Positions 1-5,172 of a DNA stretch of 6,339 bases are shown here, piece after piece; position 1 is the stretch's first letter, and every line of letters starts with the position of its first letter. The DNA comes from an uncultured Actinomycetes bacterium (lineage in GTDB: Bacteria; Actinomycetota; Actinomycetes; Mycobacteriales; Mycobacteriaceae): positions 1 to 6,339 of the forward strand of contig CAIWCQ010000448.1 in assembly GCA_903911165.1 (NCBI GenBank), in the 5' to 3' direction. The notes below the pieces were generated by a model that saw only the letters and a program-made list of their open reading frames with translations, did not search any database and was not told the DNA's origin. Made by a program: the position numbers and the translations under genes.

Positions 1-298
1 ACACGATCGCCAGTTTCATGCTGTCGGCGATCCGATTGGAGGGAAGCTCCCAGCGGCGCTGCGAGTAGATCCAGGCAATCGGGTTCCCGGTCGCGTCGAG
101 CATCGTCGAGACCGCCGGCACCTCGCCGCCGACGATGTTCGCCGAACCCTCGGTCACCAACTCTGAGGCGTGATTGCTCGCCATCCCGAGGCCGCCGGCG
201 ATCGGAAACAGCAATGCGGCGGTGAGTCCGCCGGCCAACAGGCAGAGCAGTGCCATTTTGCGCAGAGTGGGCTTCGCCGGGGGGTACTCATCCGACAC
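1..298 (-). CDS. N-terminal part of a class A penicillin-binding protein (PonA2-like), cut by the left edge
   Basis: This is the first ~99 residues of a bifunctional peptidoglycan synthase; the family carries an N-terminal membrane anchor, a glycosyltransferase (GT51) domain and a transpeptidase domain. Visible here are a short basic cytosolic N-terminus, one hydrophobic helix (about residues 15-38, beginning MALLCLLAGG), and then the stretch VPAVSTMLDATGNPIAWIYS followed by QRRWELPSNRIADSMKLAIV. The latter closely resembles the segment just before the GT51 EDRRF-type motif of mycobacterial PonA2. The catalytic domains lie outside the window. The start is uncertain: GTG at 298 gives VSDEYPPAKP, but in-frame GTG codons at 307 and 322 are possible and no strong Shine-Dalgarno separates them. 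It lies only ~57 bases after the hns-like stop, so the two are probably co-transcribed. M. tuberculosis has rraA in this position (from memory), so the placement looks lineage-specific. The exact paralogue (PonA2 or a PonA3-type copy) cannot be decided. Confidence 0.8.
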   Translation of the reverse strand, partial: MSDEYPPAKPTLRKMALLCLLAGGLTAALLFPIAGGLGMASNHASELVTEGSANIVGGEVPAVSTMLDATGNPIAWIYSQRRWELPSNRIADSMKLAIV

Positions 299-355
299 CC
301 CGCACACATTAGGTGCTGACACGCGGGACTTCCAACGCGGCGGCTGTCCGGGGCC

Positions 356-781
356 TCAGCGGCGCCGTAGTCGCCGCAGGAGTAGCGCGCTCAGGCTGAC
401 CGCGCCGAGGCCGATCGCCAGTGGAATACGGGCCGCGAACCCGGCGCCGGAGCCGGCCTGCGGCGACGCGTACGCCCCCGCAGCTGGCCCGGCGGCGACC
501 GGCGGTTGCGGCCGCACTGGCGGCGCGGTGCTCGGTGAAGCGTTTGCGCCAGCTTGCGCCGGAGCCTTCTTCGCGGCCCCCTTGGTGGCCCCCTTGGTGG
601 CTGGAGCCTTCTTGGCTGGAGCTTTCTTGGCTGTGGTCCCGGTCCTCGCTGCTGCTTTTTTCGGAGCGGCCTTCCTCACCGGCGCCTTCTTCACCGGAGC
701 TTTTTTCGCCGGCGCTCTTTTCGGTGTCGCGGGTGGGATCGCATCGGCACTGCCGTCGTGCTGGTCCGCCGGATCTGCCAT
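356..781 (-). CDS. hns: H-NS-like lysine-rich protein with C-terminal membrane anchor (Rv3852-like)
   Basis: The product has 141 residues; the M. tuberculosis counterpart Rv3852, annotated hns, has about 134. Residues 1-20 are acidic and polar. Residues 21-75 are a low-complexity basic domain built of KAPAKKAP / KKAPV / RKAAPKKAAA units, resembling histone H1-type tails and able to bind DNA non-specifically. Residues 76-115 are an Ala/Pro/Gly linker, and residues 117-135 form a hydrophobic helix followed by RRLRRR, so the protein is probably tethered to the membrane with the basic domain in the cytosol. ATG at 781 is preceded by GAGGAG (788-793) at normal spacing, which fixes the start even though the frame stays open upstream to 1036. 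It has no sequence likeness to enterobacterial H-NS, so the name is by convention only. Upstream is a CopC-domain gene, downstream a class A PBP gene, all on the same strand. Confidence 0.85.
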   Translation of the reverse strand: MADPADQHDGSADAIPPATPKRAPAKKAPVKKAPVRKAAPKKAAARTGTTAKKAPAKKAPATKGATKGAAKKAPAQAGANASPSTAPPVRPQPPVAAGPAAGAYASPQAGSGAGFAARIPLAIGLGAVSLSALLLRRLRRR

Positions 782-800
782 GTAGCGCTCCTCGTCTGGA

Positions 801-854
801 TGGTTGCTCTGGTTGCTCTGGTTGCTCTGGTTGCACTGGTTGCCCTGGTTGCTA
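801..854. repeat. 9-bp tandem repeat, six copies, in the leader of the hns-like gene
   Basis: The plus-strand unit is TGGTTGCTC. Copies 1-3 (801-827) are identical; copies 4-6 (828-854) read TGGTTGCAC, TGGTTGCCC and TGGTTGCTA. On the transcribed (minus) strand this makes a leader of A/C-rich units (GAGCAACCA) ending just upstream of the hns-like Shine-Dalgarno. It fills most of the 98-base gap to the CopC-domain gene. Nine bases equal three codons, so the frame upstream of the hns start also reads as an Asn-Gln-Ser repeat, but the strong ribosome site downstream argues this is untranslated. Confidence 0.9.
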
Positions 855-879
855 TTGCGTCCTTGCGCCGGCACGGCGC

Positions 880-1401
880 TCACGAGCGTCGGCGAAGAGC
901 CCAGGCCGACATCCCGGTGATCAGGATTGCCGCTCCAACAATGAACGGCCACAACGGTATCCGACCGGGGTCTTTCGCGTTGGCCACGGCGGGACCGGGT
1001 GCTCCCGTGCCCGGCATCGTCACAGTGAAGGACCATGAGCCGGACACGGCATGGCCGTCGGCTGAGGTCACCCGGTAGTTCACCGTGTACTCACCCGACG
1101 GGCCGAGCGGGCGCACCGCAACCCCGACCGTTGCGCCGCGGATCTCGGGGTCTCCCGCCGACCACAGGTTTGCGTCGGGGCCGACCACGGTCATTGCAGC
1201 GAAGGTGGTCTGCAGCGGCTCGTTGAACGTCGCGCTCACCCGGTCGGGACCGGCACTCAGGGCCGCATTGGCGGGCGGGTCCGAGGCGATCATGGCGGTG
1301 TGCGCCCAGGCCGGACCGATACCCGTCACGACGCCGAGCGCGACAAGGGCCGCGATGACCGCCCGCGTCCATGCCACCGGGGTGCACCCCGTCACCGCCA
1401 C
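880..1401 (-). CDS. Membrane-anchored CopC-domain (copper-binding) protein
   Basis: This 173-residue product has an export signal at about residues 10-33 ending AWA, so the mature protein would begin with His34 (HTAMIASDPPAN). This is the classic CopC layout, where the N-terminal His is a copper ligand. The domain continues through the FNEPL strand (residues 59-63) to GEYTVNYRVTSADGHAVSG (residues 103-121), with Asp115 and His117 matching the remaining Cu(II) ligands of CopC proteins. After a Gly/Pro/Ala linker a single transmembrane helix (about 150-169) ends in RRRS, so the copper domain faces the periplasm. No CopD domain is fused. The GTG start at 1401 lies 3 bases after the upstream stop; GTG at 1395 is an alternative. 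The position matches Rv3851 in M. tuberculosis, a much shorter annotated membrane protein; orthology is not established. The fold call is firm and the copper role inferred. Confidence 0.82.
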   Translation of the reverse strand: MAVTGCTPVAWTRAVIAALVALGVVTGIGPAWAHTAMIASDPPANAALSAGPDRVSATFNEPLQTTFAAMTVVGPDANLWSAGDPEIRGATVGVAVRPLGPSGEYTVNYRVTSADGHAVSGSWSFTVTMPGTGAPGPAVANAKDPGRIPLWPFIVGAAILITGMSAWALRRRS

Positions 1402-1404
1402 GTC

Positions 1405-2061
1405 CTACAACACTCCCAGGCGGGCCATCAGGTCGGCCTCGATGCCGTCGAGTTGATCGCTGATGGCGCCCTGCGCGGTGCGCCGACCTTGTCCCGGCAT
1501 GTTCTCGGCTGCCGTCACCGCCGCCGCCAGCGCGCTCAGTCGATCGGTCATCGCGGCTACGAAATAGGCGTTCTCGGCGTCCCCGGATTCCTTATCGGCT
1601 ACGAGACGCAATGTCTTTTCGGCCCCCGAAATGCGGGCCGACAGGCGTCCACCCTGGCCGGAGAATTGCCCCAGTGCGGTAAGGGGGACGCCGAGGCGGT
1701 CCGCACGTCGTTCGTCGATCGCACCGCGGGCGGCCATCGCCGCCCGGTAGGCAAGCGGTATGGCCACCGGCGCCAGCAGGCGGGATACGCCAAGTGTTCG
1801 GCGCACCCGGCTGGGGGAGAGCAACCGGCCCTCTCGCTTGGTGCGCAGTTGGGTCTCGGCAATCTTCACCGCCGCTCGGTCGCTGTCCTTCTGTGCCTTG
1901 AGTTGGGCCTTGATCGCCCTGCCCTGGGACGTCGCGGTGGCCTTGATGCGTTTGGCCTCGTTCTTGGCGGCAAGCTTGGCCTCCAGCTTGCCCTTGGCCT
2001 TCAGGGCGCGGGCCTCCGCACGTCTGGTCGCCCGGCTTTTGCGCGTGAACAACAGGCCCAT
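1405..2061 (-). CDS. Rv3850-like conserved protein (DUF6474-type), coiled-coil N-terminus
   Basis: The product has 218 residues, the same length as M. tuberculosis Rv3850, the gene next to espR there. Residues 7-80 are strongly basic and Ala/Lys/Arg-rich with heptad-like spacing, predicting a long helix or coiled coil. Residues 92-112 are moderately hydrophobic (LLAPVAIPLAYRAAMAA), possibly an amphipathic or membrane-associating helix. The C-terminal half is helical with Ala-rich, acidic-flanked segments. No catalytic motif is visible and the function is unknown; I believe the family is catalogued as DUF6474. ATG at 2061 is chosen because GGGAGGA (2069-2075) sits at ideal spacing; an in-frame ATG at 2139 would add 26 residues but lacks that support. 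It is the first gene of the left minus-strand block and is followed after 3 bases by the CopC-domain gene. Confidence 0.85.
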   Translation of the reverse strand: MGLLFTRKSRATRRAEARALKAKGKLEAKLAAKNEAKRIKATATSQGRAIKAQLKAQKDSDRAAVKIAETQLRTKREGRLLSPSRVRRTLGVSRLLAPVAIPLAYRAAMAARGAIDERRADRLGVPLTALGQFSGQGGRLSARISGAEKTLRLVADKESGDAENAYFVAAMTDRLSALAAAVTAAENMPGQGRRTAQGAISDQLDGIEADLMARLGVL

Positions 2062-2083
2062 GGCCGATTCCTCCCATCGTCGG

Positions 2084-2115
2084 CGACCGACGGGACGAAG
2101 GTCGACGGTCGGTCG
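2084..2115. repeat. 8-bp perfect inverted repeat upstream of the Rv3850-like gene
   Basis: The arms are CGACCGAC (2084-2091) and GTCGGTCG (2108-2115), separated by 16 bases. The element lies 9 bases beyond the Shine-Dalgarno of the Rv3850-like gene, so it would form a hairpin in that leader. It also overlaps the -35 of a candidate plus-strand promoter, so it could equally be a protein-binding operator. The match is seen directly; the role is not. Confidence 0.5.
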
Positions 2116-2130
2116 AGGCCACCCTATCCT
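2102..2130 (+). promoter_or_regulatory. Candidate promoter for the three-gene plus-strand cassette
   Basis: TCGACG (2102-2107) and TATCCT (2125-2130) are separated by 17 bases, each matching four of six positions of the SigA-type hexamers. The predicted leader to the GTG at 2232 would be about 95 bases. A second, closer option is TAGGGT (2202-2207, fitting the mycobacterial TANNNT -10 pattern) without a clear -35. The choice is unresolved. Confidence 0.3.
2121..2126 (-). promoter_or_regulatory. Candidate -10 element for the Rv3850-like operon
   Basis: On the minus strand this reads TAGGGT, fitting TANNNT, about 60 bases upstream of the ATG at 2061. No good -35 is visible at the expected spacing (AAACTT or GAAACT only). 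It overlaps by two bases the TATCCT of the candidate plus-strand promoter, so the two would be nearly back to back. The call is weak. Confidence 0.22.
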
Positions 2131-2231
2131 CCGGGCCAAGCGGAAGTTTCACGACCTGCGGGTATGCCACAATCGAACGAACTCCGCAAACCCGGGTGCC
2201 GTAGGGTGCCCGCTCGTGTCAGGGGACGTGT

Positions 2232-3077
2232 GTGAACCGGTCGCAACGGCGCGCCGCGGTGATCAGCTGGGCTGTCACCGCGGCTGTGCTCTGCGGTGGG
2301 GTGGGTGCTGCTCCAGCCCAAGCCGACCCGGCTGATGCGAATCAATCCAGCGCCGAGGTCGGCGGGAAACCTCGCGCGCGGAGCCAGTCGCCGGCTACCC
2401 GCCCCGACGATGCGGTCGCATACCGCCGACCGGTCGGCCGGGCCGCGGTACGTGCGCCCGCCGGTGCGCCCACCCATACCGCCACCGCCGGGGAGACGGG
2501 CGAGTGGCCGTGTCACTTACCGTGGCTCTGGCCGGTGCCGCCCGAACCGGTCACAAGCACCCGCGCAATGGCGGCCGTGCCGACCGTGGTCTCGTCGCCG
2601 GTCCTGCCGCCGGTCCTGTATCCGACGCTCGCTGAACGGCCATTGCCCGGTTTCGCCGCCGAGGCACTGGCCGGCATCGCGGCATCAGGCCCGGAGGTCT
2701 CTCAGATGCTGCCGCCGGCTTCGCCCGCCGGCGCACTCCCTCCTTCCCCCGCCCCCTCTCCGGCCCGTTCTCCTGGGGCCTTGGCCGCGACGGCCTCCGT
2801 GCCGCGCTCCGTACCCGCACCGGCCAGCCCGGCTGAAGCGCTCACCCCACCCGAGGCACCCGTGCCGCAACGCGGCGACGTCATGCCGCCAGCGGCCGCC
2901 CGCCTGGGCTATCCGGGCTACCTCCGCGACGCCGACATCGCGCAGATCGCCGCACTGGCCCTGTCCGGACTTGCGGGGATCCTCGGGATGACCGCGCTCG
3001 GTGGCTTCCTCGGCTATCGCCAGGCCAAGGTGGGTTACATGCTGCGAGCAGGCGGCATCGCCCGGTTCCTGCAGTGA
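2232..3077 (+). CDS. Secreted Pro/Ala-rich protein with C-terminal membrane helix, first gene of the cassette
   Basis: The function is not recognised. The 281-residue product starts with a Sec-type signal (MNRSQRRAAV, then a hydrophobic core to residue 26) and a likely cleavage after AQA, residue 31. Residues 32-110 are polar and Arg/Pro-rich, with a short PCHLPWLWPVPPEP element near 93-106. Residues 120-220 are low-complexity Pro/Ala/Ser. The well-ordered part is the C-terminus: LGYPGYLRDADIAQIAALAL (residues 225-244), then a Gly/Ala-rich membrane helix (about 236-261) and the tail GYRQAKVGYMLRAGGIARFL. The likely topology is an extracytoplasmic Pro-rich stalk with a short cytosolic tail. 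The GTG start follows AGGGGA (2221-2226) at good spacing. The stop overlaps the next start by 4 bases (GTGA), implying translational coupling to the peptidase. The C-terminal motif is the best handle for finding relatives. The gene could be missed or mis-annotated because of its composition. Confidence 0.75.
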   Translation: MNRSQRRAAVISWAVTAAVLCGGVGAAPAQADPADANQSSAEVGGKPRARSQSPATRPDDAVAYRRPVGRAAVRAPAGAPTHTATAGETGEWPCHLPWLWPVPPEPVTSTRAMAAVPTVVSSPVLPPVLYPTLAERPLPGFAAEALAGIAASGPEVSQMLPPASPAGALPPSPAPSPARSPGALAATASVPRSVPAPASPAEALTPPEAPVPQRGDVMPPAAARLGYPGYLRDADIAQIAALALSGLAGILGMTALGGFLGYRQAKVGYMLRAGGIARFLQ

Positions 3078-3562
3078 CCGGCAACCGGGTCACCGGGGCG
3101 GTCAATGACGTCCTCGCTCTGGCGCCCCGACATGGCGAGGTCTCACTGGCGGTCCTGGTGGCTGCGGTCGGCGAGCACCGGGAACGGCGAATCGAAGTGA
3201 GTACGGCGGTGCTGCCGGTGGGGGTGTCGGGGCAGTGGCGGCAGTACTGCGATTACGACGAGTTCTTGATCCAGGACGGCCTCCCCACGGCCGATCGCAC
3301 CCTCGCCCACGAGTTGGGTCACCTGGTTCTCGGCCACGACGGGATGCCGGTCATCGAGGTGGCGCGGGAAGCAGCCGAACTCGCCAGCGATGATCTGATC
3401 AGCTACATGCTCAACCAACGCACCGGTTGCCTGGGGCCGGGTGGCGAGGACATCGAGCAGGAGGCCGAGGACTTCGCGGCATTATTGATCTATCGGCTCG
3501 GCCGGCTGCCCAGCGACCGGTCCTCGATCGTCCAAGTCCGCCTCGGAGAGGCGTTTGGTTGA
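3074..3562 (+). CDS. ImmA/IrrE-type zinc metallopeptidase
   Basis: The 162-residue product has the zinc-peptidase helix RTLAHELGHLVLGH at residues 75-88: His79 and His83 are zinc ligands and Glu80 the catalytic base. About 45 residues later EQEAEDFAALL fits the family's ExxAxxFA motif, with Glu128 as the probable third ligand. The preceding strand YDEFLIQDGL and the ADRTLAHELGH junction are also typical. Family members with known roles (ImmA of ICEBs1, IrrE/PprI of Deinococcus) cleave helix-turn-helix repressors. No HTH is fused here and the protein is cytosolic. It begins at GTG 3074 with no Shine-Dalgarno of note, consistent with translation coupled to the upstream gene (GTGA overlap), and overlaps the downstream gene by TTGA. 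Substrates are unknown; the nearby EspR and the membrane partner are candidates by context only. Confidence 0.88.
   Translation: MTGNRVTGAVNDVLALAPRHGEVSLAVLVAAVGEHRERRIEVSTAVLPVGVSGQWRQYCDYDEFLIQDGLPTADRTLAHELGHLVLGHDGMPVIEVAREAAELASDDLISYMLNQRTGCLGPGGEDIEQEAEDFAALLIYRLGRLPSDRSSIVQVRLGEAFG
3545..3561 (+). promoter_or_regulatory. Ribosome site and TTG start of the seven-helix membrane protein
   Basis: GGAGAG (3545-3550) lies 8 bases before TTG (3559-3561), whose last two bases form part of the TGA ending the peptidase gene (3560-3562). No ATG or GTG exists nearby in frame; the next ATG (3622) would remove the first transmembrane helix, and the ATG at 3427 lies deep inside the peptidase gene. 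This makes TTG the most likely start. Confidence 0.65.
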
Positions 3563-4638
3563 CCGTCTGGGTCATCGCCGGCCTGCTGGGTTTGGCGACC
3601 GGTCTGCGGATCGGATGGGCCATGGTGAACCACCTGTCGGTCGTCAGCACCGCGATGATCGTCGCCCTGGGCAGCCTCGCCATGGTGGCGGCGTTGAACT
3701 GGGCCCCGCTGACCCTGCTCGTCGACGCCGCGCTGGGCTGGCCCAACATCGCCATTGGTCTCAGTCAGGTGGCCTTGGTCGCCTCGGCCACCGGAAGCTG
3801 CGTGATGATCACCTCTGTTGCCTCGACGCTGCAGCCCGAAGTGACCCGGCGCCGTGCCGTAATGCAGTACTGCCTGGGGGCGCTGATCGCGACGCTGGCC
3901 CTAGCGCTCTTCCTCGCCGGGGAGCGCCAGCCGGAGATGGCGCCGCGGGAGTATCTGGCGCGTAACCTCGGCTCCGCGAATACAGCTCTGCACTGGCTCG
4001 TTCCACTGCTGTACGTGCTGCTGGCCCTGACCCTGGTGTCGTGGGTCGGTATGCGCCTATCTAATCCCAGCCGCCGCGGGCGGGCGCTGTTCATTTTCAC
4101 CGTCGGCAGCGCGCTGATCGTGGGGGCCAGCGCCTTCCTGTTGATACGCGCCGTGGGCTCCACGCCTCTTGTGGGTGTCGGGACCGCGGCGACCCTGTTG
4201 GTGAGCGCCATGGCCGTCGTCGCAGTCGGCTCGCTACTTCCCGCAGTCGAGGATTGGGTCGGTGCGCGCCGTGAACTGCACCTGATCGGGCCGCTGCGCC
4301 GGGAGATGGCGCGCCGACACCGGGATATCGCCATCGGAGTTAGGCCCCGCGGCCCGCTGGTTTTCCTTGTGGCCGAACAACTTTCGTTGATCTCAGACGC
4401 CCTTTACCTGGAGGCCACGGATATGGAGGCAACGAATCCTCAGGCCTCCGAGGAGCGTCCTGAATCAGGCGTCACCGCATCCGAGCAGGCGCTCGCCGTC
4501 GCTCGTTGGGTTCATGCCGACGCGGCCACCGCTTTTCCTGGCCGGGGCTGGCTTCGGCAACCGACTAGTTGCTCAGATCGGGAGTGGATCCTGGAAATCG
4601 CGCGCCAGTACCGAAGCCTCGACAGTGATGCCAGGTGA
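3559..4638 (+). CDS. Seven-helix membrane protein with cytosolic tail (MAB_1171c / DUF6545-like)
   Basis: The 359-residue product has hydrophobic segments at about 3-19, 27-48, 63-86, 103-121, 142-165, 176-198 and 206-228, giving a seven-helix membrane half. A ~130-residue soluble tail follows: first ELHLIGPLRREMARRHRDIA (239-258), then a helix LVFLVAEQLSLISDALYLEA (267-286), an acidic linker and a C-terminal helix with REWILEIARQYRSL. This layout, with the LxPLxR-like element after the last helix and a regulatory-looking helical tail, matches the actinobacterial family annotated as a MAB_1171c putative transporter (DUF6545). Such genes are often next to ImmA/IrrE peptidases and HTH regulators. 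No transport motif is visible, so a sensor role is as plausible as transport. TTG at 3559 overlaps the peptidase stop. The frame ends in the first copy of a 15-bp tandem repeat, converging on espR 44 bases away. Confidence 0.8.
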   Translation: MTVWVIAGLLGLATGLRIGWAMVNHLSVVSTAMIVALGSLAMVAALNWAPLTLLVDAALGWPNIAIGLSQVALVASATGSCVMITSVASTLQPEVTRRRAVMQYCLGALIATLALALFLAGERQPEMAPREYLARNLGSANTALHWLVPLLYVLLALTLVSWVGMRLSNPSRRGRALFIFTVGSALIVGASAFLLIRAVGSTPLVGVGTAATLLVSAMAVVAVGSLLPAVEDWVGARRELHLIGPLRREMARRHRDIAIGVRPRGPLVFLVAEQLSLISDALYLEATDMEATNPQASEERPESGVTASEQALAVARWVHADAATAFPGRGWLRQPTSCSDREWILEIARQYRSLDSDAR

Positions 4639-4675
4639 CGGGACCCCAGGTGACGGGACCCCGGGTGACGGGCTG
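4631..4675. repeat. 15-bp tandem repeat, three copies, in the convergent gap before espR
   Basis: The unit is CCAGGTGACGGGACC: copies 1 and 2 (4631-4645, 4646-4660) are identical, and copy 3 (4661-4675, CCGGGTGACGGGCTG) is degenerate. The first copy contains the stop codon of the membrane-protein gene, and each copy contributes a TGA in that frame because 15 is a multiple of three. It fills almost the whole gap between the two converging genes. No clear hairpin with a T-tract is visible, so a terminator role is unsupported. Confidence 0.9.
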
Positions 4676-4682
4676 AGGCCGT

Positions 4683-5081
4683 TCAGGCGTCCAAATGCTC
4701 CCGGCGCCGCAGTTCGTCGACTTTTTCCACGACGTCCCGCTGCGCTTCCGGGGACAGGCCGACGGTCCGGGCGGCGATCCGGCGGACGCCGTCGTCGCGC
4801 ATGCTTGCCAGGAAGGTGAGCTCGGCGTCCAACTTCTCGTAGTAGGCATCGTCGGTGAAGTACTCAGGTTTGATCCGGAAGAAGTTGGCCAGCGCGGTCA
4901 TCGTTGTGGCCGACGGGTTGGTTCGGTTACCCGACCGCAGCTGCGAGAGATACGGCGCCGACATGGTGATGCCCTCAGCCTTGAGCGCGCCGATCACCTC
5001 AGCTGACGTGTGAGGGCCGCGGCCCGGGGGGTACACCGTTTCGAACAGCCGGTTGAGCCTGGCTGAAAATGTGGTGCTCAT
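4683..5081 (-). CDS. espR: EspR nucleoid-associated transcription regulator
   Basis: This 132-residue protein is the same length as M. tuberculosis EspR (Rv3849) and matches it across its whole length from memory. EspR is a dimeric DNA-binding protein that controls the espACD locus needed for ESX-1 secretion and binds many cell-wall genes. The N-terminal arm carries YPPGRGPHTSAEV (residues 17-29). The helix-turn-helix spans about 26-75, with recognition helix region SAPYLSQLRSGNRTNP (41-56) and the ANFFRIKPEYFTDD element (65-78). The helical C-terminal half (80-132, ending ELRRREHLDA) is the dimerisation domain. ATG at 5081 follows a strong Shine-Dalgarno GGAGGT (5090-5095). It is monocistronic here: the plus-strand cassette converges on its 3' end, whereas Rv3850 follows it directly in M. 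tuberculosis. A SigA-type promoter candidate lies ~60 bases upstream. Confidence 0.96.
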   Translation of the reverse strand: MSTTFSARLNRLFETVYPPGRGPHTSAEVIGALKAEGITMSAPYLSQLRSGNRTNPSATTMTALANFFRIKPEYFTDDAYYEKLDAELTFLASMRDDGVRRIAARTVGLSPEAQRDVVEKVDELRRREHLDA

Positions 5082-5106
5082 CGAGTGTGACCTCCAGAAT
5101 GCGAAC

Positions 5107-5125
5107 GGATCAGCTAAGAAGATCC
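5107..5125. repeat. Short inverted repeat in the espR leader
   Basis: GGATC (5107-5111) and GATCC (5121-5125) flank a 9-base spacer, between the candidate espR start point and its ribosome site. It is only 5 bp per arm, so it may be chance; EspR autoregulation or a weak leader hairpin would be the possible roles. Confidence 0.25.
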
Positions 5126-5143
5126 CCTACGTGTTTGCTGTCT

Positions 5144-5172
5144 AATGTAGCGGGTCGCGAACAAAACGCCAA
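5144..5172 (-). promoter_or_regulatory. espR: Candidate espR promoter (SigA type)
   Basis: On the minus strand, TTGGCG (5167-5172) and TACATT (5144-5149) are separated by exactly 17 bases; each hexamer matches four of six consensus positions and TACATT fits the mycobacterial TANNNT pattern. The predicted transcript start near 5137 leaves a leader of about 55 bases carrying the GGAGGT ribosome site. Confidence 0.5.

Noticed and set aside
782..1036. N-terminal extension of the hns-like protein through the 9-bp repeat (Asn-Gln-Ser repeats)
   Set aside because: The frame is open, but it overlaps the CopC-domain gene, and GAGGAG before ATG 781 gives a far better start. The resulting 141 residues match the family length.
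1300..2235. Long plus-strand open frame (about 311 codons) opposite the Rv3850-like gene
   Set aside because: The frame is an antisense shadow in high-GC DNA; the minus-strand gene has a ribosome site and a recognisable product.
3427..3558. ATG at 3427 as start of the seven-helix protein
   Set aside because: It would overlap the last 45 residues of the peptidase gene and add a Pro/Arg-rich segment before the first membrane helix. TTG 3559 has a ribosome site and a 4-base overlap.
2232..4638. Insertion sequence or transposon carrying the cassette
   Set aside because: No transposase, terminal inverted repeats, target duplication or tRNA/att site is visible at either border; the 15-bp tandem repeat at the right end has no counterpart on the left.
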